A stretch of 64,000 bases of DNA from Odobenus rosmarus divergens. Its lineage: Eukaryota; Chordata; Mammalia; Carnivora; Odobenidae. Location of the stretch: the NCBI RefSeq assembly GCF_000321225.1, contig NW_004450331.1, forward strand, positions 843,154-907,153, given 5' to 3'. Position 1 is the first letter of the stretch, and every line of letters begins with the position of its first letter. This document shows positions 1 to 12,500 of this stretch, piece by piece. The notes below the pieces were generated by a model, which saw nothing but the letters and a program-made list of their open reading frames with translations, was not told the DNA's origin and did not search any database. The position numbers were made by a program, and so were the translations under genes.

Positions 1-1090
1 ACAAGCCTGTCCTCTTGTGGCAACATTTTTAGATAAAAGTCTTTTCTTTCCCATCTTTGCCTATCCTTGCTTCTCCTGTTCTTCACCTTAACTATCTTCG
101 AGTAGGTTCTCCCTAAACCAGCTATTTGAAAGAATTTAAATGGAGCAGGACAAGGGCCATGTTCTGAGATGGCAGGAATTTTCCTGGTGGTGACCCAAGT
201 TTCTCTGTGAACGTTAGCCCTGCTACTTTTGTAATCCTCAACCAAACCAGGTCCCGGAGAACCTCAGAGCTAGCCTGTGCGGCCCTCCCCCTGGAGAACT
301 GCCTGCCAGCTTCGCTCTCGGGGCCATCCTCCATCTCCTACCCCTGCTCTAGCTTCTCACCCTTTCTGGCAGCCCTCAATTCTACATTGCAAGGCTTGAC
401 ATGTCTGATTTTATCAAAGAGGTTCACTTTCCCGTAGCCTCTGGGAGTCGGCTTCCGCATAATTGCATAATTGCGCTGACGAGTTCAGAACCTGGGTAAA
501 ACCCGCACTTGCTCAAACCACCGGCATGCCGAGGCGGGCAGGTGCTGTCCCTCTTCGTTACCTGCCTGTCTGCCCCCGGCCCCGCCTGTCCCGGCAGCCT
601 TCCCCCGCCCATCCTCACGCGCCCCCGCGGTCCCGCGCACCCTTCCCCCGCCCATCCTACCCCCGCCCATCCTCACGCGCCCCCGCGGTCCCGCGCACCC
701 TTCCCCCGCCCATCCTCACGCGCCCCCGCGGTCCCGCGCACCCTTCCCCCGCCCATCCTCACGCGCCCCCGCGGTCCCGCGCACCCTGTCCACTCTCTGC
801 ACTGGAGCCTGTCACCTGTGTGATCACCACCCATCCCTAAAATCATTAAGTGGAGATGAATTTTCCACATTCCCATGTTTCTTGTCCCTAATGGTAGTAG
901 TTACAAAGTTTCAACAGGAATAAAAACTAGCTTTTTAAAGGGATGGTGTTCTGCAAATCATTCATTAGGTAAGGATTTTCTTGGGTATCAGTGGTGTATC
1001 TATCCCATCTTTCCCCAAATCTACCTCATCTTACTGGAAAAATCTATTACTAAAGAGCGAGTTTGTTTCTTGCTCCCTTGTATTTACCAG
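1..1090 (+). other. DNAH11 intron sequence
   Basis: Apart from the 43-bp minisatellite at 600-786 I see no exon, SINE or LINE here. The acceptor of the first visible exon ends this stretch. Confidence 0.6.
600..786. repeat. GC-rich minisatellite, 43-bp unit, in a DNAH11 intron
   Basis: Copies at 600-642, 701-743 and 744-786 are the same or nearly so. A further copy at about 658-700 follows a broken partial copy at 643-657. The unit contains cccccgcggtcccgcgca, so each repeat carries several CpGs and C-runs (G-runs on the - strand). Confidence 0.9.
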
Positions 1091-1203
1091 GTTTAGTGAC
1101 CTCCTTTTGCGATGCCAGGAACTCGAAACCTGGACCCACGATCTTGCCCTCCCGGCTGTGGTGTGGCTTTCTGGCTTCTTCAACCCTCAGTCCTTCTTAA
1201 CTG
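1091..1203 (+). CDS. DNAH11: DNAH11 third-last coding exon
   Basis: The exon is 113 nt. It follows the acceptor tttaccag and ends before gtaagg. It opens with the last base of a split codon, expected to be the Trp of the family's WF(N/S)DLLLR block, and reads FSDLLLRC, then [20 protein letters not shown], then FNPQSFLT. It finishes on the first base of an Ala codon completed by the next exon. Confidence 0.92.
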
Positions 1204-2744
1204 GTAAGGGCTGCCGGCCCCTCTTGCCCTGCTCCCCAGTGCTCACGCAGGGGCCAGTACAGAAGGGGGAGGAAGGAAAATTCCCCGCGGAACAGCCATG
1301 TGAGGTGGGATGTGGTTCACTCTAGGAAACATTTTCTGTCAAGGGCCACGTGGTCCCTTTCCCAACAGCTCCACTCTGCCACGACAGTGCAAAACCCCGA
1401 CGATACGTAACCCACTGGGCATGGCTGTTCCACCAGAGCACGGAGGATGTCCTGGAGGCCTTGGCTGGCCCTTGGTCTAGTGCATCCACCTGCCCCCCCG
1501 CCCCACCATGGGCCGGAAGCATGCCGTGGGTCCGTGGGCAGCTTGCTGCCGGCTCCTGCGAACCTGCCTGTTCCTCCTCCTCCCACAGCAATCATGCAGA
1601 CCATGGCTCGAAGAAACGGGTGGCCACTGGATAAAACGTGCTTGACTGTTGATGTCACCAAAAAAACGAAGGAAGATTACGGCCATCCTCCACGGGAAGG
1701 TGCCTATCTCCACGGGCTCGTCATGGAAGGTAAGCTACACTGTGAGGAGCACCTGTACGGTTAGTACATGAAGGACCTAAGTTCAGATTGGTATTTGCCG
1801 TTTACCCCACTGCCCACACCTCTCTGCTCGCAGTCACTTGTATCTAGTGCTGATTTACCTCGTTTCCCACTTTCACAAAATTTTATACCAGGTTTTGTGT
1901 TCAAGGGAGCCAAATTTTAAGGCATTTAGGGTGATGGCTGTCACTTAATTCAGTGTAGGCCTGAAATTACCCTGTGGTGGTAACACTAGATACAGATGCA
2001 GATTTAATTCAAAATCTTAATTTAAAAACTTAATTGCTCCTTTACTACAAGACTTTAAGCCGTGAAGATGCCAGTGCACATTTGTGAATCTCTAAGGGGT
2101 GTGGGTGGGTGATAAGGGAATGTACTGAATTAGAGACTTCTACTGTCTGAAAAGCCTCCCCGTTTTTTTTTTAAGGGAGGACGAACTCACTCACTCACTC
2201 ATTGGCTTTATTGGGCCTGGATTCCTATAGAATGTTTTTATGCAAGTTTTAGACCTTTTGAATTTAAACTAGTTGATTTTTCAAAGGAAAGCGGAGGTGT
2301 GGAGCCATGCCTTCTGCCTCCAGGGTGTGCGTGGCAGCTGGGGAGCAGCTAGCCTACTTCCCCCCCCCCCCCCCCCGCGGTAAGAAAGCCCCTGACAAGC
2401 AGTAACGTGCCAAAAACCAAACATTTATTGCCTCCAACAGGGAGAGGAGCGGTACCAACATGCCACACTATTGCAACCCTTGTGCTTTTGCGGTAGGTGC
2501 CAGATGGGACACACAGTCAGGAACCATTGCAGAAGCCTGCCTCAAGGAGGTCACATCAGTGATGCCAGTCATCTTCGCCAAAGCCATCCCCACGGACAGA
2601 CAAGAAACCAAACACACGTATGAATGCCCGGTGTATAGAACCAAAATGAGGGGCTCCAACTATGTGTGGACCTTCCGGCTGAAGAGCCCAGACAAGACCA
2701 CCAAGTGGGTCCTGGCAGGCGTGGCTCTGCTGCTCGAAGTGTGA
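1091..2744 (+). CDS. DNAH11: DNAH11, 3' end of the gene (last three coding exons)
   Basis: This is the C-terminal end of an axonemal dynein heavy chain, the motor ATPase of the outer dynein arms that drives ciliary beating. Three exons (1091-1203, 1589-1729, 2497-2744) join in frame through GT-AG introns and encode about 167 residues of the dynein C-terminal domain, ending at TGA 2742-2744. Recognisable family blocks are [50 protein letters not shown] and the terminal [12 protein letters not shown]. The rest of this roughly 4,500-residue protein lies to the left of the window. DNAH11 is chosen over its paralogues because CDCA7L follows tail to tail, which is the known mammalian neighbour order at human 7p15.3. 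No frameshift or stop is seen, so the gene looks functional here. Loss of human DNAH11 causes primary ciliary dyskinesia (established knowledge). Confidence 0.93.
1589..1729 (+). CDS. DNAH11: DNAH11 second-last coding exon
   Basis: The exon is 141 nt, after a pyrimidine-rich acceptor ending cccacag and before the donor gtaagc. It encodes (A)[15 protein letters not shown] through [13 protein letters not shown], part of the dynein C-terminal domain. The phases (2 nt in, 1 nt out) fit both neighbouring exons exactly. Confidence 0.93.
1730..2496 (+). other. DNAH11 last intron
   Basis: The intron contains a run of 17 C at 2360-2376 and likely - strand poly(A) signals for CDCA7L at 2207-2212 and 2424-2429. 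No interspersed repeat is recognised. Confidence 0.6.
2424..2429 (-). terminator. Poly(A) signal, likely for CDCA7L
   Basis: TTTATT on the + strand gives AATAAA on the - strand, 1.07 kb past the CDCA7L stop. I see no canonical - strand signal between this point and the stop codon. A second one lies at 2207-2212. Use of either would carry the CDCA7L 3' UTR across the whole last exon of DNAH11. Confidence 0.55.
2497..2744 (+). CDS. DNAH11: DNAH11 last coding exon and stop codon
   Basis: The exon starts after the acceptor cttttgcggtag and completes a split Gly codon, then reads [15 protein letters not shown] to the C-terminal LLLEV and TGA. It carries 81 full codons plus the stop. Its antisense strand probably lies inside the CDCA7L 3' UTR. 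Confidence 0.94.
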
Positions 2745-3500
2745 GGGGTGGGGGGTCAGTCCACTGGCGTCCGTGCGCATTAAGTCATTACACACCCTCC
2801 TCCCACTTCCAAGTAACTTACAGGTGCCTTAATTTTGTTTAAACACCCTCCTTAATAAAGTCTCCCCATCCGTGAAGGGAGATTTTAGCTCTTGCAGACT
2901 TTAAACAAAATCTTTTTAAATTAAGAATTAGCCCTGACGCGCTTACACTGCGGGCAGCCAGCAGTGCTCCACGGCCTCCAAGCAGTAACGTGCCAGTCTA
3001 CTTCCTGTTCATTCAAGTTTTCATACAAATAAAACTCTAGTACTCTACTCTCAAGATCTACGTGTAATTGCACTTTGTAATTTTAGCAAATTCCAATGAC
3101 CCAGAGAAGGATTAACTATGTGGTCCTGGACCGGAGGTAAAGAGCAAGGCCACCCGAATAAACAGTGTCAAAGGCAAGAGCTGCTTATACTAGGTTTTCT
3201 CTGGAACTTACTTACCTGGACTTTTAACTCCACCCCGTTTAAACTGCTTTTTTTCATCGTATGCAGATGCTTTAAAACAATTCAATACACGTAGGGGCCT
3301 ATGGATACATGCATAGAGATTCCTCTGCTGTGCCGGATTCCTGAGAAATCTTTTTAAGCATATAAACAATCTTAAAAAAAAAAAATAGTATTTAGATCTA
3401 CAAAGACTTTCTGCATAAACACACAACTGTAAGAACTCTCAGGCACAAGTGGCAGGGCAGGTCCGGCTGGCGTGCTCCACGGCGTGCCGGCCGGTTCTCC
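2745..3500. other. Shared 3' region between DNAH11 and CDCA7L
   Basis: The 756 bp between the two convergent stop codons holds the DNAH11 3' UTR on the + strand and most of the CDCA7L 3' UTR on the - strand. No interspersed repeat is recognisable. A 16-bp sequence at 2980-2995 is an exact copy of 2397-2412. Confidence 0.6.
2854..2859 (+). terminator. Poly(A) signal, likely for DNAH11
   Basis: This is a canonical AATAAA 110 bp after the DNAH11 stop. Further AATAAA copies at 3028-3033 and 3157-3162 could serve as alternatives. Which one is used cannot be told from sequence alone. Confidence 0.6.
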
Positions 3501-3531
3501 TCAGTTGTCTTCTACCAGCTGCTTCTGTAAG
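3501..3531 (-). CDS. CDCA7L: CDCA7L exon 10 (C-terminus and stop)
   Basis: The acceptor ctctcag is followed by the last base of Ser445 and then LQKQLVEDN and TGA (3503-3501), which matches the family C-terminus. The 3' UTR continues leftward on the + strand coordinate scale. Confidence 0.93.
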
Positions 3532-6500
3532 CTGAGAGCAAGAGGGCACGGAGGCGTTAGTGCGCGGGGCACGGAGGCGAACCGGGAGCTGCGTTCTAGG
3601 CTCAACCCCCCACCGAGAGTACGGAGCCCAGCGCCGGAGCTTCTGCTGCAAGGTCGGTCCTGCCTCATCCTGCTTCCATGAGTACACCGTGCAACCAGGG
3701 CGCAGGAGCCCCCGTGCCTCACTCCAAAACTGAGCGCTGGAGGTCAACACTATTTCCTTGGCCCCACAGGTAATCACAGCATCCCAAGAGCACACTGCCC
3801 ACGCCTCTCTGCCGCTTCCCGTCTGTTCTGCACAATGAGGGGGGACTGGGAGTCCTGAGCTCCCATGCGAGCAGACATGGAATGGATGGCCCTCACATGA
3901 GGGTTTCTGGGGATCACAGCCTCTTGTGCTTTAGGAGACCTACCTCTCCAGGTATTCCTTAACGTTATCGTAACCGTAGAACTTGGCCAGGTGAATGAGG
4001 ATTCCCGTGGCGCAGCGGCCGTCACGCTTCCGACAGTAACTGCAGTTGCAGATCCCGCGGCAGGGGGGACACATCCAATCCTGGAAGAGCAGCGGCCCCC
4101 ACCCGTCACACGCTCTGGCCCGGCTCACGCGGCCTCCCCTCCCACCCTGAGGCCCAGGCTCCTCCTAGGAGATGGCACAGAGTGCCCAACATGTCTCCTT
4201 CCTTCGCAGGTTTCAAAGGCCCAGATAGGTTGGCCACGCCAGCGTCCCACATGTGCAGAAACCCAAAAACTTAATCAAAAATTGTGAATTTTAGGAGTAC
4301 CAAAGAGCAGTGAGACCTAGGTGTGAATTCTAGCTCGTCTACTTCCTAAACCACTTCACCTGAGTAGTAGTATAGATTCGTCTGCCAACTGCGGACAGTA
4401 TGTACTTACCCCGTACGGTGAAAGAGGCCGTACATAGGGCAGGGACTAACTAAGGGCACAGGCTCAAACCCTAGCATGTGTACTAACCCTACTATTACCG
4501 CATTTTATAGAGGGAACCGAGGAACAGGGAGGGTATATACCTACTTTACTAGGTTAAACGAATTAGGAAAACCTGGAACAGTCAACTGCATTAACAGAGA
4601 AAAAACTTTAGACCAGGGCCAGGCACACAGGTCCACCTTACAAACCACCGTGGCTTTGACCCTGGAAAACGCCCTCATCTCTTCTGTCCTACTGGTCAGC
4701 TTGCTCTTTCCAGAAGGAAGCCGGATTTTTCATTTCCTCTAGAGTGCTAGAGGGGTAGACTGAGCTCTGCAGCTACAGGTCCCCGATAGAGGGCCCAGGG
4801 AGCCCCACCTTCAACCTCCTTCCCTCTGCCCGTACAATTCATGACAAAGGCGAACACTGTTCCTACCGGGTCCAGCAGCGCAGATCTCACATCCTCCCCG
4901 TAGCGATTCCGCAGGCATGGCCCACAAAACTGTCCTCGCACCCCCCCGCAGCTCTGGTTCCGACACACGGTCTTGGTGTCGATGGTCTTCTGCCTGCACT
5001 GGTGGCAGGTGTTGCCCTGAGGCAGGAAGGCGGGGATTTAGAGGGTGACAGCCACAAGGCCACGTGCTGCGGTGTACGCTGGTCCCGCACGAAGCAGCAC
5101 GGCCTGTCTTCCAGAGGGAAGCAGCACTGCCTCTCTGGTACAAACCACAGCACCCTCGGGAAGCCTGTAAGCACTTTTCCTTCTGGGGCCAGAGAAACCT
5201 ATTAGGGCAGGTAAGACAAGCGAGGAGTCTGGAAGGGAGGACATGATCAGAGAGACCAGCAGAAAGCCTTGAGGCAGGGGAGGAAGAGCCCGCAGAGGGT
5301 GACGGGCCCTGAGCCCCAGGCAGCAGCACTGGGCTCTGGCCTAGCTTCTGGGGATCTGGGTCTTTTCAGGATACAATTTCCTGGTGTTAAAATTTAATAG
5401 GACATTGCCTCATCTAAAAAATGATGCATAACACCACAAAGCCTCCCTCCAAATCACTGTTTAATAAAAAATACTATTTCCTACTGGCCAAAGATATTGT
5501 CAAACTTAAGTTCCTATGGTTATATGCACCAAAAAGCAAACACACACACACACAAAAACCCCACAGTATGTTTTTTCAGACACCCTAAAAAATACTTAAA
5601 ATGTGACTATTATAAATATGCTTTTCCAATTATACACCTGCCTTCCCACAGAGCGTATGCATCCCCTGGAAAGACCTTTCCTGAGGAGAATTCCTGCACT
5701 GGCCGACTTCCCCTTCCCAGTCACAGGTGACCCTGTCAGAGGGGAGAAGACCTAAGGGGATAAGCCCAGCTACAGTTTAGAAACAGCATAAGATTTCTAC
5801 TACCCGTGCCTTGGGCTCCCCATTAGAATCACAATCATGCAAATTATTATACATAATTTACCAGAACTTTATCATAGATTTTATCTCGAACAGTTATGGC
5901 AACATTTTCTAAGTCCTCTTCAGTGATATCCTCCACTGGCCGAAAAGAAGATATTCGGTGACGCCGTCTATACCCCTGGCATTTCCCCTGCAAAATGAGC
6001 CAAAGCAAAACCTGGTATAAGCTGTTTTGAATGGTTAAAAAACACACAAAAAATTTCACACTCTCAGGGACGCGTGGGTGGCTCAGGCAGTTAAGCGTCT
6101 GCCTTCGGCTCAGGTCATGATCCTGGGATCAAGCCCCGCATCGGGCTCCCTGCGCCATGGGGAGTCTGCTTCTCCCCCTCCCTGCTCATGCTCTCTCAAA
6201 TAAAATCTCAAAAAATCATTTCTCTCAGAGCTCTAACACCATTAACGTTAACTATGTCCCTCTCTTCAACTTCCCTGGAACCCATCATTTACGGAGCTCC
6301 TGCCAGACACGGCGTCGGCGGCCTCCGTGGCAAGGTGACACAACAGTAAATGAGCAGCCCAGGTTCTCCCCGACCAGTACGTAAGCAGCTGTAAACTCTG
6401 AGAACAGGGAAGTGAACCACAATGAACAGCCACACCACCTGCAAATGGAAAGGACCTAGTTTCTCGCTCCAGACTTGGAAAGCACTTAAAAGGCCCCATT

Positions 6501-9500
6501 CCTAAAACTGAAAGGCATGGAGAAATCACTGCCCTTTCCCACAAGCAAAACCACAAGGCAGCCTGGCGACACTGACGGGCCTTTACCACCTCCCCTGCAG
6601 ATCAGGCTGAGGCTCCTAACCCTGAGCAGCTCTTCTGCTCGGCTGAGGTAAAGGGCTCACTCCAGCCTTCAGCTTAGGTGGGGGGGGGGGGGGGGGGGGG
6701 TTCTCTGAGTGTGGTCCCGGGAACTTGGCAGAAATGCCAATGCTCAACTGCTGCACACCTACTGGGTCAGAGCCTCAGCACTGGCTCAGACCAAGAATCA
6801 TCTGGTTATTGTGCTCAGAAAATACCCCACTAATTGTCTTCCTTCTCCTGAAACCGTAAAACTCTTCGGCAAATTTGGCAGCTGAGACGGTGAAGTTCTC
6901 CAGGGCAAACTTCTCGGGAGGCCGTGCGCTCCGGGTCGGGTTCGTGCGCCGGGTGATCTGTCCCTCTGAGAAAGCCCGCCTTGCTGTTCTCTTCTTCTGA
7001 AAACAAGAGCACAGATATATGCAACCAGGTGCTTCCTTGGACAAAAGCCCTGTGGCAACAGACTCTATCCATCGGTACTGGAATCAGTAATTATAAAGGA
7101 GTTCTACTTACAGAAGCGGAGTTCGGGGTTCGTACTGGGAAAAAATCGGGCATGGAGTTCAGTTCCGCCAGTAACTGAGCGAGCTGGGGTTCAGAACAGA
7201 AGAAAGGATCTCACATCAGTACTGCCACGCCTCGTTCATCTAACACCTTATCCCCAAGTCCTCAGTTTTGCCAACATGAGAAACTGACTCAAGTAGCTCA
7301 GGTACGATTCTCAAGAACTGCTATATTTTTAGCCTCAAAGGTAAAGATTTTTATCTCCAGAGGTGAGATGCTGGGATCGTCGTTCATAGGAATAAAATCT
7401 ATGCCCATTCTTTATATATAAAGACCATCATATCATATATGATGAACGGGTCCCTGGAATGACGGGGCCACTGATGAGAAGTGTGACCCTGGAACAGATC
7501 ATCATGCACACCTAAGTCAAGTTTCATCAGGTTCAAAACGAAAGGCTCAACTAGATTGTTCGGACAGTTATTTAGAGCTCCAAAAAAACTCTACGTTGAT
7601 TTCTCATTAATAATTTATGAAAATATTCCCAAATAAACACCTAAGAACACCAAATAACAGGCATTAATATTCCAGTCAATTCGGATTAATTTTAGATTTA
7701 TACAAATGTGCAGGTGTCACTAAAAAATCATGAACATAGTTATTTTAATGAAATGCAGATACAGTGCTAAAAATTTCCCTTAGCTAATAAGCATAAATAT
7801 GTCAGGATAAGTTTCACTCAAAAGTAGGCTTTTTATTTTCTTACTAGACATCTAAGATTGCATATACAGTATATTATGTTTTAAAAAGAAAATATTAAAA
7901 ATACACCAAAATGCTAAAAGTGGTTGAATGGTAGAATTCTCTTAATTCTGTATATACAAAATTATGAAGCAAACAAGCTACTGACCGAATATAGAAAAAC
8001 CAAATACACATAAAAACTTCCCCATGTGCCATCATTCATTCCAGAGAAGATGTGTTCACGTGATTCAAAACTGTTCAGTTTAATACCTAGGCCTCCTGCA
8101 TTCCCTCACCTGAGGTCTTCAAGCCCCAGTGGGTCATCAAAGCAGGGTTTCTCGTTGCAAGCCGCCTGCCTATCCTGCACACTGCAAACCTTAAGTGGGC
8201 TCCTCGACACTCTCCACACTCCGCTCCTTTCTGCTGGGAACCAGCTAGCTGTTCAGCCCTCCCCTCTCCAATACCACTTCCTATTTAAAACTTAACTCTG
8301 TAATAGACAGTAAGCAGCAGGAGGTCATCGTACCAGGAAGTAGAGCTAAAATGGTCCAGGGGAGTCGCTTTCTGTTCCCAAACCAGAGCTCATCAGGTAA
8401 TAACTGGCTGGGGTTCGGGAACAGAGGAAGGACACCCAACACCCAGATCACATATCCTGACAGAAGCCAGAGCAGCAGTTCTAAGGGCAGATCCTGGAGC
8501 CTCGGCGCCCGGTGCCAGCTCCCGGCCCACCTGCCGCAGGGCCTTACCATGGCTTTGTTCTCCTTGATGTTCATGGTCCTCTTCAGCAGCGCATCCGAGC
8601 CCTCCTGGCCTTCATCCCTGGAGTCGTCCTCAGACTCCGAGACTGAATCTTCCCTTTCCTTCCCCTGTCTGCAGCTTCTCTTTCTTCCAAGAATTGCTTT
8701 TTTACTGTCCTGTAAGCGTGTGCTAGAAAACAGTGGCTCCGAAGAACTGTCATCTGATTTTTTTGCCAGTTTCTTGGTGGGGAACTGAAAGGCTACTCGA
8801 AGACCAATACTGCTCCTCCTAGGCCTGCTTCTTCTAGGTGTGGCCTTTTCTCCTTCATCCGCCTCCTCTTCCTCACTCACTGAAGACGCCTCACCAGCAT
8901 CACTCAAATCTGACTCCACAAGCTAAACAAAAGGAGAGAAAAGAGACCACGTTTCCCAACAGACCTCCTCAAACACATTATCTAAAAGCACTCCGACATT
9001 ATTGCAGAGAAAAAAATGAGAAGAAAGCTTCCCCTTCCTACTGTGAGCTCCCGCTGAACTCTTCAGTTAAGTGCTCTGTTGAGGCATCTGGTGGAGGAGC
9101 AGGCATTCTACTGCTGCCCTCTGGCCCGGCCCCGGCGGACTGCTGCCTTCACTGCATGGGCTGGAAGCGGGACGCTGACAAAGGAGGGCTCCCCCACTGT
9201 GGAAGGGCCAAGTATTATGAGGACTGGCCAAAGAAAAGGGTGTGCATGGCGTTAAGGGTCATCTTCAGATAACAACGGAGTGCTAAGGGGAAGAAGAATA
9301 CTATTCTGTGCTGAAGAGAGGGAACAGGACTCGGGTAGAAGGGACAGGAGCGCTGCAAGCAGATGACCAGCCAGCGGGGTCAGCAGGGGAAACTTATCCC
9401 CAGGACATGATGGGTCTTCCCTCCCAGGAACGTCCCCTCCCTTTTCTGCAACCTGTAGAGCCACAGGGTGAAATCAAGGCAGATAGCCCTTGGGTTGTTG

Positions 9501-12500
9501 CAAAGCAACCATTCTGTCAGCTCAAGAAACTCTTGCCCCCAATTTTCTGATTCTGCTTGGTATATAGGTTTCTGGCATTAAAGTGGAACTCAGTCTTACA
9601 CATGAGAACACAGAACAGAAGGCAATGGCAGGGTGACGTTACCCAGGCGGCAGTGGGTGACATCTCAGATGCCAGGGGACTCTTAGCAATGGCAGAACTA
9701 GGCTTGACTATGGAGATCAAGGCCACCTCCTGGGCATCTTTCCTTTACCACATGCTGAGACCCTCTGTCAGGGACTCTGGACAACGGGGCTGCTGTGAGG
9801 AGAGCCAGCATCACAATGGGCCCAGGACTGAGGTAAATGACTCCGCTTCCTCCTCGGTGACCATCCCCCCCAAATTCTAGCTGGACTCAAAGATAAGGCA
9901 GAGGACGGCACCTGGCTGGCTCCGTCGGTAGAGCACGTGACTCTTAGGGTGAGTTCAAGCCCCACATTGGGCATGGAGCCTACTTAAAAAAATTTTTAAA
10001 TGTATTGGGGCGCTTGGGTGGCTCAGTCGGTTAAGTGTCTGACTCTTGACCTCAGCTCAGGTCTTGATCTCAGTGTTATAAGTTCAAGCCCTGTGTCGGG
10101 CTCCACACTGGGCTGCAGCCTACTTAAAAATAAAATAAAATAAAAAAGGAAAAGGGAGGGGGAAAAAAAACCCTGCAGATAACTTCCAAACCGTGGTGTA
10201 TGTATCAATCCACAACAGGCCAAGCAGAGAAATAAGACTATAGTGTACTGATTTTTTTTTTTTTTTTAAGTATCCTGAACTTTCTACATCAGTAGCTCTG
10301 GAACCCAAAATGGTGGGAATGGAGGATCCAATTTTAGGAAGACAGTGTTGGGGAACTTCAGAGGAACTATCTCTCAGATTGGCTTTATTCATCTTCATCA
10401 TCCTCGAACCCATATCTCTTTGCGAAGGACGAAAGTAGACAAGAGCAAACTGTAACCACCAGTGGAGGCCAGAGGCAAAGCACACAAGGCCTCTTCACGT
10501 ATGGCTAGAAGAGCACAAGACACCAAGGGGCAGTAACATCCTACTATCGGAAAACAGGGTCTCACCAGTCCCCACTGGGTGGGCAGGAGGTTGGGGAGGG
10601 AGGCAAGAATGCTTGTTGGCTCACTGAATTGTAAAATAAAATTTGCAGCTGGACCTGCCCTAAGCTATGAGTTACATCAGTCAACATGTCAGAATTCATA
10701 CCCCAAATGTATAGACTAGGAACAGGGGGAAAAAAAAAACCAACAAACTTTTGGAGTAGTCTTCCCAGTGCTAGAAACACAGATTCTCTGAATAACCTGA
10801 CATCACTTAGTTAAAAATTAGAAGTCACTAAGAGTAGATGATAGCCATTAGGGTTTGGGAAGAATTTTAGTGTCTTGCTGGCAGAGAACTGGAGGCTTGC
10901 TGGCCAGAACACATCAACTGCCTCACAAGCAGCTTCTGTAAAGAAAGCCAAAGGAGGGCTGGTGACTGCAGGCTGGCAGGGGCTCCGCGTTGCTACTCGC
11001 TGGGAGGGGCGGGGGGGGGGTCAACATCAAATGAGGCAGCCTACCATTAGGGCTTTCAGGCCTTAAGATGCCCCCAGGAAAAGGTGAGGAACAAAGCAAA
11101 CCTACTAGTTATAGCTTATTTAAATTTCTACACAAGTTCCACGCCAGCCGTGGTTCCTTAGGAGCTTCTGAATGTGAAAAGGTTTAACCTCTATCCTTTA
11201 TCTTGATACCAAAGAAGGAAACGGTGGACCGATCTGGGGGGATAAACGTATGCTATTTTTCAGTTAGCAGAAAACACCTTCATGCCTGGAAAAAACCTGA
11301 AGGCTGTTCTTTAGAGGTACCCTGAGATTCAAATACTAATTGGCAGTTCACTGGCCTCAATATAGGGGAGCGAAGGAAGAAATCATCAAGTCTCCTAAAG
11401 GTCAAGTGCTAAGAGCAGACTTCCCTCAGGAGTCAGACAAGTCCAGGTCATCTTTATCACTGAAACAGCATTTCAGCATCCAAATCAAGAACACACAGGG
11501 CAAACTCTTGAGGTTTGTACCACAGCTAAATTTTGGCCAAATTAACTCCAAACTTAAGAACATGACTTTACACACAAGAAATGACTTTAAGGAACTTGCT
11601 ATTCCTAGGCAGACGGTCCTCTTTCCAGATAAAAGATGTTCCAGAAAGTCTGAAATAATTCTTTCAGAAGGACAATAAGGGACACCTGAGACATGTCCTC
11701 CCAAACCCCTAAGGTACTAAGGAAAGACAACTGGAGCGATCAGCTTTAGAATAGCCATTTCTATACTGTGTTAACTGGCTTAGAAGATAAACACGTAAGA
11801 AAAAGTCATTCATTTGTGAAGTGACTTCTTACGAGAAAATACAATTCAGAAACAGGACTGAAAAAATGACAACCCACACTCTACCGTCTTGATAATTATT
11901 ACCATGACTTCTGAGTTACTATTTCCATTCAGGTCATTCTGTGTAAATCCTTCAAATTCTTCGGTCTCTGAGTCAGTGTCCTCTATAAAAATTCTTCTTA
12001 GCTCTTCCGTGAAGTATTTGGAATGGAAACGTACATCTTGCTAAATTAAAAACACAAAATGTCATAAAGAAAGAACAGAGGTGACCGGGGGCTAAGGGGA
12101 CAGTGAAGAGTTGTTTAATGGGGAGTTTCTACACTTAAAAGATAGTAAAATGATAAATTTTATGCTACGTATATTTTACCACAATAACCAAACACACACA
12201 CATAGATGCATCTTTCTATATATCACAGAAACAGAACTGAACGATTTGAAAGCATCAAACAACTGCACCATTTCTAGAAGTCAGCACAGCCACAGGCTCA
12301 GCTGCTTTTGTGATTGGTGCACACCGATGGAATTCAGTTCCTCCCGCCAGGGCTGGCCATCAGGAAGGTCTGCTCTCACACACAAGCGAACACACACGGG
12401 AAGGAGCCAGGAAGAGAAACCCTGGCTCCCTGCCACAGGCTGGCCCTCCTTCCTAGCAGCTACCCAAAGCCGTCTCCTCCAAGTCCGTGAGCATACCTCC

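Noticed and set aside
4811..5329. Open frame of 172 codons, - strand
   Set aside because: It is another frame across CDCA7L exon 8 and its flanking introns; the true exon frame gives the CHQC/FCGPC motifs.
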